Source: Chloroflexota bacterium
Lineage (GTDB): Bacteria; Chloroflexota; Ktedonobacteria; Ktedonobacterales; Ktedonobacteraceae
Direction of reading: 5' to 3'
Length of the DNA: 7,401 bases
NCBI GenBank assembly: GCA_005879655.1
Contig: VBJK01000302.1
Location: forward strand, 1 to 7,401
Made by a program: the position numbers and the translations under genes. The notes below the pieces were generated by a model that had not been told where the DNA came from, did not search any database, and was given only the letters and a program-made list of their open reading frames with translations. Numbering within the stretch: the stretch's first letter is position 1; each line of letters starts with the position of its first letter. Shown piece after piece: positions 1 through 7,047 of the stretch.

Positions 1-1
1 C

Positions 2-361
2 GAGCAAGGACCATTGGTTGATTATAGCTGGCTACCTACACAGCACTTTCCCGTGCTGTCAGCTCGGATCGAAACAGGACTCTACCGTATCGCACAGGAA
101 GCCTTGACGAATGCACGTAAACATGCGAAGGCACACACCATCTCGATGACGCTGCTGGCAGAGGAGCGATGGGTGATCCTCTCGGTACAGGACGATGGGT
201 GTGGCTTCGATCTGGAAAGTGTGGCCCAACAAACAGGCAGCAGTTCACACCATTTTGGGCTTGTGGGTATGAGCGAGCGGGTGAAGCTGCTGGGTGGCAA
301 GCTCTGTATTGTGAGTGAGCCAGGGGAGGGCACGAGCATTGAAGTCTCTCTGCCCTATTGA
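2..361 (+). CDS. Sensor histidine kinase, C-terminal part (NarL-partner type)
   Basis: This is the last 119 codons of a two-component sensor kinase; the 5' part lies outside the window. What is visible is the HATPase_c ATP-binding domain. The N box reads [15 protein letters not shown] (nt 83-127), the G1 box is DDGCGFD (nt 191-211), and the G2 box begins FGLVGM (nt 254-271). A GEGT motif follows shortly before the stop. The phrase [12 protein letters not shown] is typical of the HisKA_3 kinases that pair with NarL/LuxR-type regulators, and such a regulator follows 58 nt downstream. The kinase should autophosphorylate on a histidine upstream of the window and pass the phosphate to that regulator. 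The signal sensed cannot be judged because the sensor part is missing. There is no sign of damage, and the protein ends in the usual SLPY-like tail. Confidence 0.93.
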   Translation, partial: EQGPLVDYSWLPTQHFPVLSARIETGLYRIAQEALTNARKHAKAHTISMTLLAEERWVILSVQDDGCGFDLESVAQQTGSSSHHFGLVGMSERVKLLGGKLCIVSEPGEGTSIEVSLPY

Positions 362-419
362 TGCCATGATTGATGCCCAATATGAGCAGAGAGCAAGCAA
401 GAAAGGCGCAGTTCGACAC

Positions 420-1160
420 ATGATCCGTATCATATTGGTTGATGATCACCCCATTGTACGTGAGGGACTCCATGCACTGCTCTCAACGCAGACCGATTTT
501 CAGGTGATTGCACAATGTGCCAATGGAGAGGAAACCTTACAGAGAGCAGAAACCTTGCAGCCTGACCTGATCTTGCTTGATCTTGAGATGCCGATTCTCG
601 ATGGAGTAGAAACGATCAGACGGCTGAGAAGCCTCCATCTTGTGCAAGAGCCGCGTATCATTGTCTTTACCGCTTTTGATGATGACGATCGTATTATTCA
701 CGCCATCCAGGCGGGGGCGAATGGATATTTACTGAAAAATGCTCCTCGCGATGAGATATTTCAAGCCATTCGTATCACAAGCGCAGGGGGGTCCATCCTG
801 CAACCGATCGTTGCCTCAAAGTTGTTCCACCATTGGAGCTTACAGGAAAAAGATGCTCTACGCCAAGGGCAGAGCGAGAGTCACAGACAAAACTCACCAT
901 CTCCACTTGTAGGGAACATGCCGCGTGCAGTACCAGCTGGTCTTGTGGATGTGCCAATTGAAGCATTAACCGAACGTGAACGAGAAGTGCTGGGCTTGGT
1001 TGCACAAGGAATGCCAAACAAAGAGATCGCATCCCATCTGGTGATCAGCGAACGGACCGTCAAGTTTCATGTGAGTTCAATTCTCAGTAAGCTCGGTGCA
1101 ACCAATCGTACCGAGGCAGTCGCGCTGGCAGCGCAGCGCGGTCTCATTACGTTGCGCTAA
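420..1160 (+). CDS. NarL/FixJ-family response regulator
   Basis: This 246-residue DNA-binding response regulator is the likely partner of the upstream kinase. The receiver domain covers about residues 1-120: acidic pair D8-D9, phosphoacceptor D54 (LLDLEMP), T84, Y103 and K106. The C-terminal LuxR/GerE helix-turn-helix covers about 183-246, beginning LTEREREVL, with a recognition region around [14 protein letters not shown]. The linker between them (about 125-182) is longer than usual for the family and rich in Q, S and P. I chose ATG 420 because the receiver fold starts there ([10 protein letters not shown]) and an AAAGG-like site lies about 13 nt upstream. The frame is open further upstream, with ATG 366 as an alternative, but that codon lacks a ribosome site and would add a tail not seen in the family. 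Phosphorylation presumably drives dimerisation and promoter binding; the targets are unknown. Confidence 0.93.
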   Translation: MIRIILVDDHPIVREGLHALLSTQTDFQVIAQCANGEETLQRAETLQPDLILLDLEMPILDGVETIRRLRSLHLVQEPRIIVFTAFDDDDRIIHAIQAGANGYLLKNAPRDEIFQAIRITSAGGSILQPIVASKLFHHWSLQEKDALRQGQSESHRQNSPSPLVGNMPRAVPAGLVDVPIEALTEREREVLGLVAQGMPNKEIASHLVISERTVKFHVSSILSKLGATNRTEAVALAAQRGLITLR

Positions 1161-1185
1161 GGAAGGAGGGAGTCTGCTCAACTGA

Positions 1186-1226
1186 AGACTGTACGAAAGT
1201 GCAGTCTCTTAACTGTCCTTTCGTAC
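1186..1226 (+). promoter_or_regulatory. Two overlapping, mutually exclusive RNA hairpins after the response regulator
   Basis: Two stems share the same bases. Hairpin A pairs AGACTGTAC (1186-1194) with GTGCAGTCT (1199-1207) around a GAAA tetraloop, nine pairs including one G-T. Hairpin B pairs GTACGAAAG (1191-1199) with CTTTCGTAC (1218-1226), nine perfect pairs; it can extend inward by GCAG/CTGT after one mismatch. They cannot form together. The site begins 26 nt after the regulator stop and ends 100 nt before the next gene. Neither stem is followed by a run of T, so a simple intrinsic terminator is unlikely. A transcript-end stabiliser, a processing site or an attenuator-like switch would all fit. 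The structure is seen; the role is inference. Confidence 0.5.
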
Positions 1227-1325
1227 GATGCAACTAATGTCTTCCAACGGGTACACTCGTTTCAATTCTGAGAATGAAGTATTGGGGCCAATCCGTTGCC
1301 CCCACGACCCGAAAGGAAGATATAT

Positions 1326-2042
1326 ATGTCACCATTTGCCCCTGATACTCCTCCTCGTACAGCGCTTGTTACTGGTGCTTCGCGTGGGCTGGGGTTAGCC
1401 CTGGCTCGTGAACTGGCACGACGAGGCTGGAGTTTGATAATAGATGCGCGTGGAGTGGATGCTCTGGAGCTAGCGCGCGCGGAGCTTTCTCGCTCGACAC
1501 GGGTGATCGCTCTGGCAGGCTCTGTGACAGACCCGGCACACCGCCAGAACTTGGTAGCAGCTACCTACGAGATCGGCCCCCTTGATGCACTGGTCAATAA
1601 CGCCAGTATCCTTGGTCCCAGCCCTCAGCCTGCCCTGCTGGAATATCCGCTGGATGTGCTAGAGCAGGTCTATCGCGCGAATGTGATTGCCCCGCTGGCC
1701 ATTATCCAGGCATTACAGCATCGCTTGAAGCCGGGTGCGTGCATTGTCAACATTACTAGCGATGCCGGAGTTGAGGCATATGCTGGTTGGGGTGGCTATG
1801 GCTCAAGCAAGGCAGCTCTGGAACAACTTTCGCATATTCTGGCCGCTGAGAACGAGTCGTGGCGTGTCTACTGGGTTGATCCGGGCGATATGCGCACGCA
1901 GATGCACCAGGAAGCATTTCCCGGCGAAGATATTAGCGATCGACCACTGCCGCAAGAGAGTGTGCCAGGATTGATCGATCTGCTCACAGGCCATCGTCCC
2001 AGCGGACGGTACGCGGCTCGCGCTCTGCCTGTAGAAGGGTGA
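1326..2042 (+). CDS. Short-chain dehydrogenase/reductase (classical SDR)
   Basis: This 238-residue NAD(P)-dependent oxidoreductase of the classical SDR family is intact and of normal length. The cofactor-binding motif is TGASRGLG (residues 16-23) and the structural motif is NNAS (91-94). The catalytic set is N119, S145, Y158 and K162 (YGSSK). R20 in the glycine motif hints at NADPH preference, but this is weak evidence. After the active site comes WVDPGDMRTQM, the usual PG motif region. The substrate cannot be predicted. Start ATG 1326 has the site AAAGGAAG at about 1312-1319; an in-frame TTG at 1296 would add ten residues and lacks such support. The broken QueA-like gene follows 152 nt after the stop, and the two may once have shared a transcript. 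Confidence 0.92.
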   Translation: MSPFAPDTPPRTALVTGASRGLGLALARELARRGWSLIIDARGVDALELARAELSRSTRVIALAGSVTDPAHRQNLVAATYEIGPLDALVNNASILGPSPQPALLEYPLDVLEQVYRANVIAPLAIIQALQHRLKPGACIVNITSDAGVEAYAGWGGYGSSKAALEQLSHILAAENESWRVYWVDPGDMRTQMHQEAFPGEDISDRPLPQESVPGLIDLLTGHRPSGRYAARALPVEG

Positions 2043-2194
2043 GGTCCATGCAGATACCGGACACGTTGCACCGTGCTTCTCACCCCTTGTCGCTGTGCGA
2101 GCAAGGCTCTCGCCTACGACAATCACAAGAACCTACCAGCAGTTCAGACGCCAAGGCTTCCTGCTGCATCTCATCTGGCAGTCAGAGGGAACGC

Positions 2195-3156
2195 GTGACA
2201 GCTCTGCAAGCATTGGATTTTGTATTGCCGCCAGAGCTGGAAGCCGGTTCGCCACCGGAGGCACGTGGACTGGCGCGTGATCAAGTGCGCTTGATGGCTT
2301 CGTACCGCTCAAATAATCGTGTGGTGCATACCCAGTATCGCCAGATTGGTGACTTTCGGGACGCGGGCGACCTGCTCGTCATTAATAGCAGTGCAACGAT
2401 GAATGCTGCGCTCCATGTGACGCGGGCGGATGGTATGCCGCTTGAACTGCACCTCTCCACCCATCTGCCAGCGGATTTGTGGGTGGTCGAGATGCGTCTG
2501 CCGCAGGAGGAGACCACTGTGCCGTTCTATGATGTTGCTGTGGGTGAGATGCTGAGCCTGCCTGCCGGGGGCAAGGCAACGCTGCTCACTGCTCGCCTCG
2601 ATGACCGGAGTGCACCTACTACAGGGCCGCACAGGCTGTGGATTGCCACACTTTCCCTAAGAGAGCCGCTGCAAGAGTACCTGGCACACTACGGATTTCC
2701 GACTGTGAGTTGATCACGCGACTGGTTGCCCATGGCATACAGATTGCGCCCTTGATCCTGCATACAGGTGTTGCCAGTCTTGAAGAGCATGAACCGCCCT
2801 ACGAAGAGTACTATCGTGTTTCGGCAGAGACGGCCCGTCTGGTCAATGCAACACGCGCGCGAGGGAAACGTGTGATAGCTGTTGGCACGACGGTCATACG
2901 CGCTCTGGAAACGGTGACTGACAGCGACGGCACAACTCATCCTGGAGAAGGCTGGACCCGTGTCGTTGTGACGCCAGAGCGAGGTATCCGAGCGGTGAAT
3001 GCGATGCTCACCGGGTTGCACGAACCCCGCGCATCGCATCTCTTGATGCTGGAGGCGTTGGCCGGACGAGAGCATCTGAAGATAACCTATACTGAAGCGT
3101 TGAATGAGGGATACCTGTGGCACGAGTTTGGCGACTTACATCTGATTTTGCCGTAG
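2195..3156 (+). pseudogene. queA: Broken QueA-like S-adenosylmethionine:tRNA ribosyltransferase-isomerase
   Basis: Two reading frames together resemble one QueA-family protein. The family transfers and isomerises the ribosyl part of SAM onto 7-aminomethyl-7-deazaguanine in tRNA to make epoxyqueuosine. The N-terminal half (2195-2713) begins VTALQALDFVLPPELEAG, contains LLVINSSATMNAAL, and stops after LQEYLAHYGFPTVS. The C-terminal half resumes in another frame at about 2707 with CELITRLVAHG and continues through APLILHTGVASLE, RVIAVGTTVIRALE and HEPRASHLLMLEALAG to a natural-looking end at 3156. The segment that normally joins them, with the YQTVF and PSAGRPFT-type motifs, is absent, roughly 40 codons from memory of the family. 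GTG 2195 has AGAGGGA just upstream; ATG 2048 in the same frame is an alternative that adds a non-family tail. The remaining 2043-2194 shows nothing else. A sequencing or assembly gap could mimic this damage. Confidence 0.85.
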
Positions 3157-3536
3157 AGGCTGATCGAATAGAACACAGAATACCCGTTTTACGGCTCACG
3201 TCGTATTGCGGCTCACATGCAACGAGAAGGAGTACAGATTAATCGGAAAGCGGTCCAACGTCACATGCGAGAAATGGGCATTGTAGCTATTTACCCAGGG
3301 CCAAATTTGAGCCGACGACAGCATAAAGAACATGTGTTCCTGTATTTTTTTAAATATGACGCTTGGTACTGCAAATCAGGTGTGGGGCATCGATGTTGCC
3401 TATATTCGATTACATAAATAATGTATGGATTTGGTCGCTGTTTGAGATTGGTCCTCTCGCTCTGTCGGCGAGCCTTGCACTCGATCAAACACGCGAAATG
3501 CCTTTTGTTCTAGAAGCTGTTCAATTCGCTCTTTAA
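3157..3536 (+). mobile_element. Degraded IS3-family transposase (OrfB) remnant
   Basis: The translated stretch matches the OrfB integrase of IS3-family elements but is broken many times. Frame 1 (3172-3345) reads TEYPFYGSRRIAAHMQREG, then INRKAVQRHMREMGIVAIYP, the HTH_21 region ahead of the catalytic core. A seven-T run at 3345-3351 marks a frame change, after which frame 2 reads ANQVWGIDVAYIRLHK (3371-3418), the start of the rve core with its first catalytic aspartate. Then come stops at 3419 and 3443 and another frame change into DQTREMPFVLEAVQFAL (3483-3533). The remaining catalytic D and E residues and both element ends are missing. An in-frame TAG sits at 3169. Homology begins directly at the stop codon of the QueA-like pseudogene, so insertion or later deletion probably touched both. 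It cannot transpose by itself. Confidence 0.85.
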
Positions 3537-3668
3537 GCTCTCGATTATAAGACTCCTGACGCCTGCTCCTGGCTTTTGGCTTAGTTGACGATGATCATGT
3601 CACTAAAGAGAGGAAAAATACGTGAATTCTTATGTGGAATCAATACTGTGAAATAAGAGGAAGAGAAC

Positions 3669-4064
3669 ATGGACATCAAACGAAGTGGTTCACAACCGTC
3701 AGGCAAAGGACCAGCTGAGTACTTTACTGGCACGGTCCGCATTGACCCCCTCTTCGAGGCACCCGATCCGGCACGCGTGGCTGGTGCCAGTGTCACGTTT
3801 GAACCCGGCGCTCGCACAGCCTGGCACAGCCATCCGCTGGGCCAGACCCTGATCGTGACGGCGGGCTGTGGCCGGGCACAACGCTGGGGAGGCCCGATTG
3901 AAGACATTCGTCCGGGGGACGTGATCTGGTTCGGACCTGGGGAGAAACATTGGCATGGGGCCGCACCAACCACAGCCATGACGCACACCGCCCTACAGGA
4001 GCGGCTCGATGGCAAGGCGGTTGACTGGATGGAAAAAGTGAGCGACGAGCAATATCAGGGCTAA
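3669..4064 (+). CDS. Small cupin, hydroxynitrile-lyase-like (GtHNL type)
   Basis: This 131-residue single-domain cupin is intact. The metal ligands of the fold are visible: H53 and H55 (WHSHPLGQ), Q59 and H94 (GEKHWHG). H106, Q110, A40 and V42 sit where the active site of the manganese-dependent hydroxynitrile lyase of Granulicella tundricola has the same residues, and length and numbering agree throughout as far as I remember that protein. That enzyme splits or forms cyanohydrins in vitro; its natural role is not settled, so this gene may serve another small-molecule reaction. No signal peptide is seen, so it should be cytoplasmic. ATG 3669 has an AAGAGGAAGAG site. The gene stands alone between an IS3 remnant and an alcohol dehydrogenase fragment, which suggests acquired cargo. 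I found no convincing promoter in 3537-3668. Confidence 0.9.
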   Translation: MDIKRSGSQPSGKGPAEYFTGTVRIDPLFEAPDPARVAGASVTFEPGARTAWHSHPLGQTLIVTAGCGRAQRWGGPIEDIRPGDVIWFGPGEKHWHGAAPTTAMTHTALQERLDGKAVDWMEKVSDEQYQG

Positions 4065-4103
4065 TCGCAGAGGCAAGAACGTAGCGGTCTGTCACACAAG
4101 GAC

Positions 4104-4137
4104 GAGAAGACGAGACGATCGCCCGTCTCGTCTTCTC
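4104..4137 (+). terminator. Perfect 14-bp hairpin after the cupin gene
   Basis: GAGAAGACGAGACG (4104-4117) and CGTCTCGTCTTCTC (4124-4137) pair perfectly around a 6-nt loop, 39 nt after the cupin stop. It is strong enough to stop or protect a transcript. No T run follows on either strand, so it is not a textbook intrinsic terminator; it could act with another factor or stabilise the mRNA end. Confidence 0.55.
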
Positions 4138-4170
4138 CACTGACTGTCCACGGCCCTACAAGCTCTGGAT

Positions 4171-4345
4171 GGAGCCTCGAAGGTATTGTGTAGCAACGAG
4201 CCGCCACCCGAAACGAGAGCCTCTTGCCCGCGCGTTCGGCGCGACCGATATCATCACCGAACGCGGGGAGGCGGGCGTGGAGAAGATCAAGGAACTCACC
4301 GATAGGCTCAGAGCGCACTCCGTCATCGAGGCGGTTGGCACCCAC
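4171..4345 (+). pseudogene. Fragment of a zinc-type alcohol dehydrogenase
   Basis: About 58 codons resemble the cofactor-binding part of medium-chain, zinc-dependent alcohol dehydrogenases. GASKVL (4171-4188) is in one frame; from about 4190 a second frame reads VATSRHPKREPLA, then FGATDIITERG and HSVIEAVGT, ending near 4342. These correspond to the end of the Rossmann beta strand, the FGATDIV helix and the IEAVGT strand. The N-terminal catalytic zinc domain and everything after VGT are missing, and there is a frame change near 4186-4192. The following residues (HLFCIAMNIL) show no family resemblance. It is a dead remnant, and another sign of repeated recombination around the cupin gene. Confidence 0.75.
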
Positions 4346-4369
4346 CTTTTTTGCATTGCGATGAATATA

Positions 4370-4392
4370 CTTTCTCTAGAAGAAAGATTTTT
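4370..4392 (+). terminator. Weak hairpin with T run
   Basis: CTTTCT (4370-4375) pairs with AGAAAG (4381-4386) over a 5-nt loop, followed by ATTTTT. The stem is short and AT-rich, so termination would be inefficient. It lies just after the dehydrogenase fragment. Confidence 0.25.
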
Positions 4393-4541
4393 GTGTTTCA
4401 CAAGGTTCTAGTAACTCTTCAGTTCTCTCATTGCATGAGATGAAGACGGGCGCGGTGGACAAAGGGAACATGTCACCAGTTCTCACTTTTGGGCGTGTCA
4501 TCTCCGTAGATAGCAATATCAGTTCGTAACAAGAAGCAGTG

Positions 4542-4664
4542 CTAGTGCTTCTGCACGAGAGGTTGTAGGGATTGGGGGTGGCATTTGGCGAAGCCTCGCC
4601 TTTCGGGGTTTGGGGTGTCCCCAAATGCTCCCATTCCCCAAAAGGTTTTGGGGTTCTGCACTAG
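4542..4664. repeat. G-rich hairpin element with 7-bp terminal inverted repeats
   Basis: This non-coding element of 123 bp is bounded by CTAGTGC (4542-4548) and GCACTAG (4658-4664). Inside are GGCGA-AGCC-TCGCC (4587-4600), TTTGGGG-TGT-CCCCAAA (4609-4625) and CCCCAAAA-GG-TTTTGGGG (4636-4653). GCATTTGG (4581-4588) also pairs with CCAAATGC (4621-4628), which would close a branched structure over the first two hairpins. The 8-mer TTCTGCAC occurs at 4549-4556 and 4654-4661. It looks like a dispersed REP/MITE-type repeat or a structured RNA; copy number cannot be judged from one window. Short minus-strand reading frames across it show no recognisable protein. The rest of the 4346-4751 gap holds no gene. 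An 8-bp direct repeat AGGTCTGT occurs at 4663-4670 and 4724-4731, and a poor promoter-like pair TTGATT/AATTTT with 17-nt spacing lies at 4670-4698. Confidence 0.55.
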
Positions 4665-4751
4665 GTCTGTTGATTGAGGTCAGCTTTCTTGCAATTTTCA
4701 CGAGAGCGCTTCCTGGGACCGTAAGGTCTGTAAAGAGAATGGTAGAGAACT

Positions 4752-5441
4752 ATGACACAAATACGAGGCGTCATTTTTGATCTTGATGGAACGTTGGTTG
4801 AGAGTAACGACGCGCACGCACATGCTTGGGTGCAGGCCATGGAGGAGCAAGGCTACAACGTCTCATTTGAAACGGTACGTCCGTTGATTGGTATGGGTGG
4901 AGATAAAGTCTTGCCGCAGACGCTGGGCATCGCAAAAGATACTGAGGAGGGGAAGCGCATTAGTCAGCGTCGTAAAGAGATCTTCAGGCAGCGCTATGTG
5001 CCACATCTGAGGGCCTTTCCCGGTGCGAGAGAATTGCTTGAGCGTATGCATGAGCAAGCATTGAAATTGCTCATTGCGACTTCAGCTGAACCTGATGAGG
5101 TGCAAGCATTGCTGCGGGTGATTGGTCCGCATGTAGATGGATGGTTTAGCGACATCATCTCGGCGCAGGAGGCGAGCCATTCTAAACCTGATCCTGATGT
5201 CATCTCTGTCGCCGTAGAGCGCAGTGGCTCTAGTCCGCAAGAGCTAGTGATGATAGGCGATACCCCCTATGATATTGAGGCAGCAGCGAAAGTGAATATC
5301 AAGACCATTGCTTTTCGCTGTGGCGGCTTCCGTGATGAGGATCTGGCGAGAGCGATGATGATCTATGATGGTCCCACTGATCTGCTTGCTCGTTACGACA
5401 CGTCAGCACTGGTAAAAGGGATATCAGAGAGAGGAGAATGA
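4752..5441 (+). CDS. HAD-superfamily phosphatase (phosphoglycolate phosphatase / beta-PGM-like)
   Basis: This 229-residue haloacid dehalogenase-type hydrolase is complete and of usual length. Motif I is FDLDGTL with nucleophile D10 and acid D12. Motif II is T110 in LLIATSAEPDE, motif III is K145 in HSKPDPD, and motif IV is GDTPYD with D170 and D174 binding magnesium. The helical cap inserted after motif I (about residues 16-85) is the C1 type of phosphoglycolate phosphatases and beta-phosphoglucomutases. The natural substrate, probably a small phosphorylated metabolite, cannot be read from sequence. ATG 4752 follows a GGTAGAG site. The stop lies one nucleotide before the next start, so the two genes are almost certainly co-transcribed and may be translationally coupled. 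Confidence 0.92.
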   Translation: MTQIRGVIFDLDGTLVESNDAHAHAWVQAMEEQGYNVSFETVRPLIGMGGDKVLPQTLGIAKDTEEGKRISQRRKEIFRQRYVPHLRAFPGARELLERMHEQALKLLIATSAEPDEVQALLRVIGPHVDGWFSDIISAQEASHSKPDPDVISVAVERSGSSPQELVMIGDTPYDIEAAAKVNIKTIAFRCGGFRDEDLARAMMIYDGPTDLLARYDTSALVKGISERGE

Positions 5442-5442
5442 C

Positions 5443-6861
5443 ATGCGAATACGTTTCGTGTGGGGATTGACTGCGGCAATTGGCGGTGCTCTCCTGTGGC
5501 GAAAAATGAGAAAGAAAGCGCTCAGCCAGCGATGGGAGCAACATATGAGCGAGTCTGAGAGAGACTCGCGTAGTGCGCGTACCCGTATTGTGATTCTTGG
5601 TGGAGGATTTGGTGGACTGGCCACAGCGCTAAGATTGGAGAAAGAGTTGGGTGCGGCTGAGGATGTGAGCATTCTGGTCATTGATCGTGACAATGATCTC
5701 TTGTTCACTCCACTCTTATGGACGGTGGCTGCCGGGCGTACGAATCCAAACGACGTCATTGTCCCCATCCGTGATTTTCAAAAAGGCAGACGGTTCCATG
5801 TTCTGCATGCCGAAGTTGAGCAGATCGAGTTGGAGCAGAAAATCGTACATACCTCAGCTGGTGCGCGCCCCTACGATATCCTGGTCATTGCTCTAGGCAG
5901 CAACACTGTCGTGCCGAATCTGCCAGGTTTGCGTGAGCTGGCGTTGGGGTTTCGTACCCCGGCTGATGCACTGCAACTGCGCAATCATCTCATCGATGCT
6001 ATAGAGGCGGCCCATCACACCGATGATCCGGTGCAGCAACAGGCTTGGCTGACATTCGTGGTGGGGGGTGCAGGCGATACGGGTGTGGAACTGGCGGCAA
6101 TCATTCAAGATTACCTGATGGCAGGACTCTTCGATGAATATCCCTGGCTGGTCGAGGCACCGATTCGTGTGATCGTGGTCGGACGCGCAGAGCGTCTGTT
6201 GCCGATGAGTGAACCTGCAACAACGAAAGTGGTTGAGCGGGTCTTGCAAAAAGAGGGCATAGAAGTGCTGACGAGGACATCGATCACGGGGGTGACAAGG
6301 ACAAGCGTGCAGACAAGCAGAGGCAGCATTGCGGCCAGGACATTGTTCTGGGCAGCGGGGATTACGGCCCCAGAAGTGGTGCGCCGCCTCGGCGTCTCGC
6401 ATGCAGCCAATGGAGCCGTCATGGTCGATGACTTCCTCAACATCCCAGGTTATGGCAACGTGTATGTGATTGGTGACTCAGCCTGGGCCTATGATTCAGT
6501 GAACGGTCATGCGGTGCCACCAACCGCTCAAGCAGCACGTCAACAGGGAGAGTACGTGGGCAAGACGATAGCCATACGATACATGGGAGGTCATGCTTAT
6601 CCCTATCGTTATGTGACTCTGGGCCATTTAGCCCTACTAGGCCATCATACTGCTGTGGCAAGGATCGGCTCATGGACGCTCTACGGACCAGCCATTTGGC
6701 TCTTGTGGCATCTAGTCTACCTCTGGCGCAACCCTTCATGGAGCAAGCGGATACGATTGGTTGTGGATTGGCTGCTTTCTGCAATGCTGGGTCGCGAGAC
6801 TGGACAGTTGCGCCTGCTCAGCGGATTGCCACAGCATGACAAGGTTCTTGAGACTGCCTAG
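5443..6861 (+). CDS. ndh: Type II NADH dehydrogenase (NDH-2), membrane-associated
   Basis: This 472-residue flavoprotein passes electrons from NADH to quinone without pumping protons. The first Rossmann motif for FAD is ILGGGFGGL (G53-G58). The second, for NADH, is GAGDTGVELA (about 209-218), with D where the family usually has P. The second FAD contact is VYVIGDSA with D345. The C-terminal part contains IWLLWHLVYLWR and later VVDWLLSAMLG, the membrane-binding helices typical of NDH-2. The N-terminus has an extra short hydrophobic stretch (about residues 5-19) followed by RKMRKK, possibly a second anchor. Start ATG 5443 has GAGAGGAG upstream; ATG 5545 would begin at MSESERDS, remove that anchor, and also has GGGAG nearby, so the start is not fully certain. 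It is the second gene of a two-gene operon and converges on the 16S rRNA transcript. Confidence 0.93.
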   Translation: MRIRFVWGLTAAIGGALLWRKMRKKALSQRWEQHMSESERDSRSARTRIVILGGGFGGLATALRLEKELGAAEDVSILVIDRDNDLLFTPLLWTVAAGRTNPNDVIVPIRDFQKGRRFHVLHAEVEQIELEQKIVHTSAGARPYDILVIALGSNTVVPNLPGLRELALGFRTPADALQLRNHLIDAIEAAHHTDDPVQQQAWLTFVVGGAGDTGVELAAIIQDYLMAGLFDEYPWLVEAPIRVIVVGRAERLLPMSEPATTKVVERVLQKEGIEVLTRTSITGVTRTSVQTSRGSIAARTLFWAAGITAPEVVRRLGVSHAANGAVMVDDFLNIPGYGNVYVIGDSAWAYDSVNGHAVPPTAQAARQQGEYVGKTIAIRYMGGHAYPYRYVTLGHLALLGHHTAVARIGSWTLYGPAIWLLWHLVYLWRNPSWSKRIRLVVDWLLSAMLGRETGQLRLLSGLPQHDKVLETA

Positions 6862-7017
6862 ATGTAACGTTCCTCTCCTGGTCCTTCAGAGTTTGGGGAT
6901 CAGAAAGCGAAGGGTTGGGATCATCCTCCCCTCCCAAAGTGGTACGTAACGCTTCCCGAATGGCGTTTCATCATTGACAACAGTGGCGTGAGCTGACTAG
7001 CAGAGGCCGGAGAGGCC
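6862..7017. other. Non-coding gap between ndh and the 16S terminator
   Basis: No gene is visible here. TTGGGA (6915-6920) and TCCCAA (6932-6937) form a 6-bp stem, and AAGCG/CGCTT (6905-6909/6950-6954) can pair outside it. This may help end the ndh transcript, but no T run follows. GGCC-GGAGA-GGCC lies at 7005-7017, immediately next to the T tract of the opposite terminator. Confidence 0.4.
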
Positions 7018-7042
7018 AAAAAAAAACGAGCCAATCTGGCCC
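7018..7042 (-). terminator. Intrinsic terminator of the 16S rRNA transcript
   Basis: On the minus strand GGGCCA (7042-7037) pairs with TGGCTC (7033-7028) over a 3-nt loop, six pairs with one G-T, then one G and nine T (7026-7018). This is a good intrinsic terminator oriented to stop transcription coming from the 16S gene, about 300 nt after its 3' end. Confidence 0.75.
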
Positions 7043-7047
7043 AATAT

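Noticed and set aside
1803..2126. Minus-strand frames opposite the SDR gene
   Set aside because: The plus strand encodes a complete SDR with all catalytic residues; the opposite frames are shadows.
2039..2194. An N-terminal extension of the QueA-like gene from GTG 2039 or ATG 2048
   Set aside because: The extra residues do not look like the family, and GTG 2195 has a well-placed AGAGGGA site just before the conserved beginning.
3441..3583. Minus-strand reading with a charged, coiled-coil-like sequence (NRELKERIEQLLEQKAFRV)
   Set aside because: The plus strand of the same bases matches IS3 transposase (DQTREMPFVLEAVQ) in its expected order after NQVWGIDV, so the minus reading is its antisense shadow.
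3584..3612. TTGACG as a -35 box for the cupin gene
   Set aside because: No acceptable -10 box lies 16-18 nt downstream.
4549..4661. TTCTGCAC direct repeats as a target-site duplication
   Set aside because: An 8-bp repeat over a few hundred bases can arise by chance, and it lies inside the terminal inverted repeats rather than outside them.
4376..4701. Minus-strand reading frames of 60-82 codons over the G-rich element
   Set aside because: Low-complexity proline/serine-rich translations caused by hairpins and G/C tracts, with no clear ribosome site.
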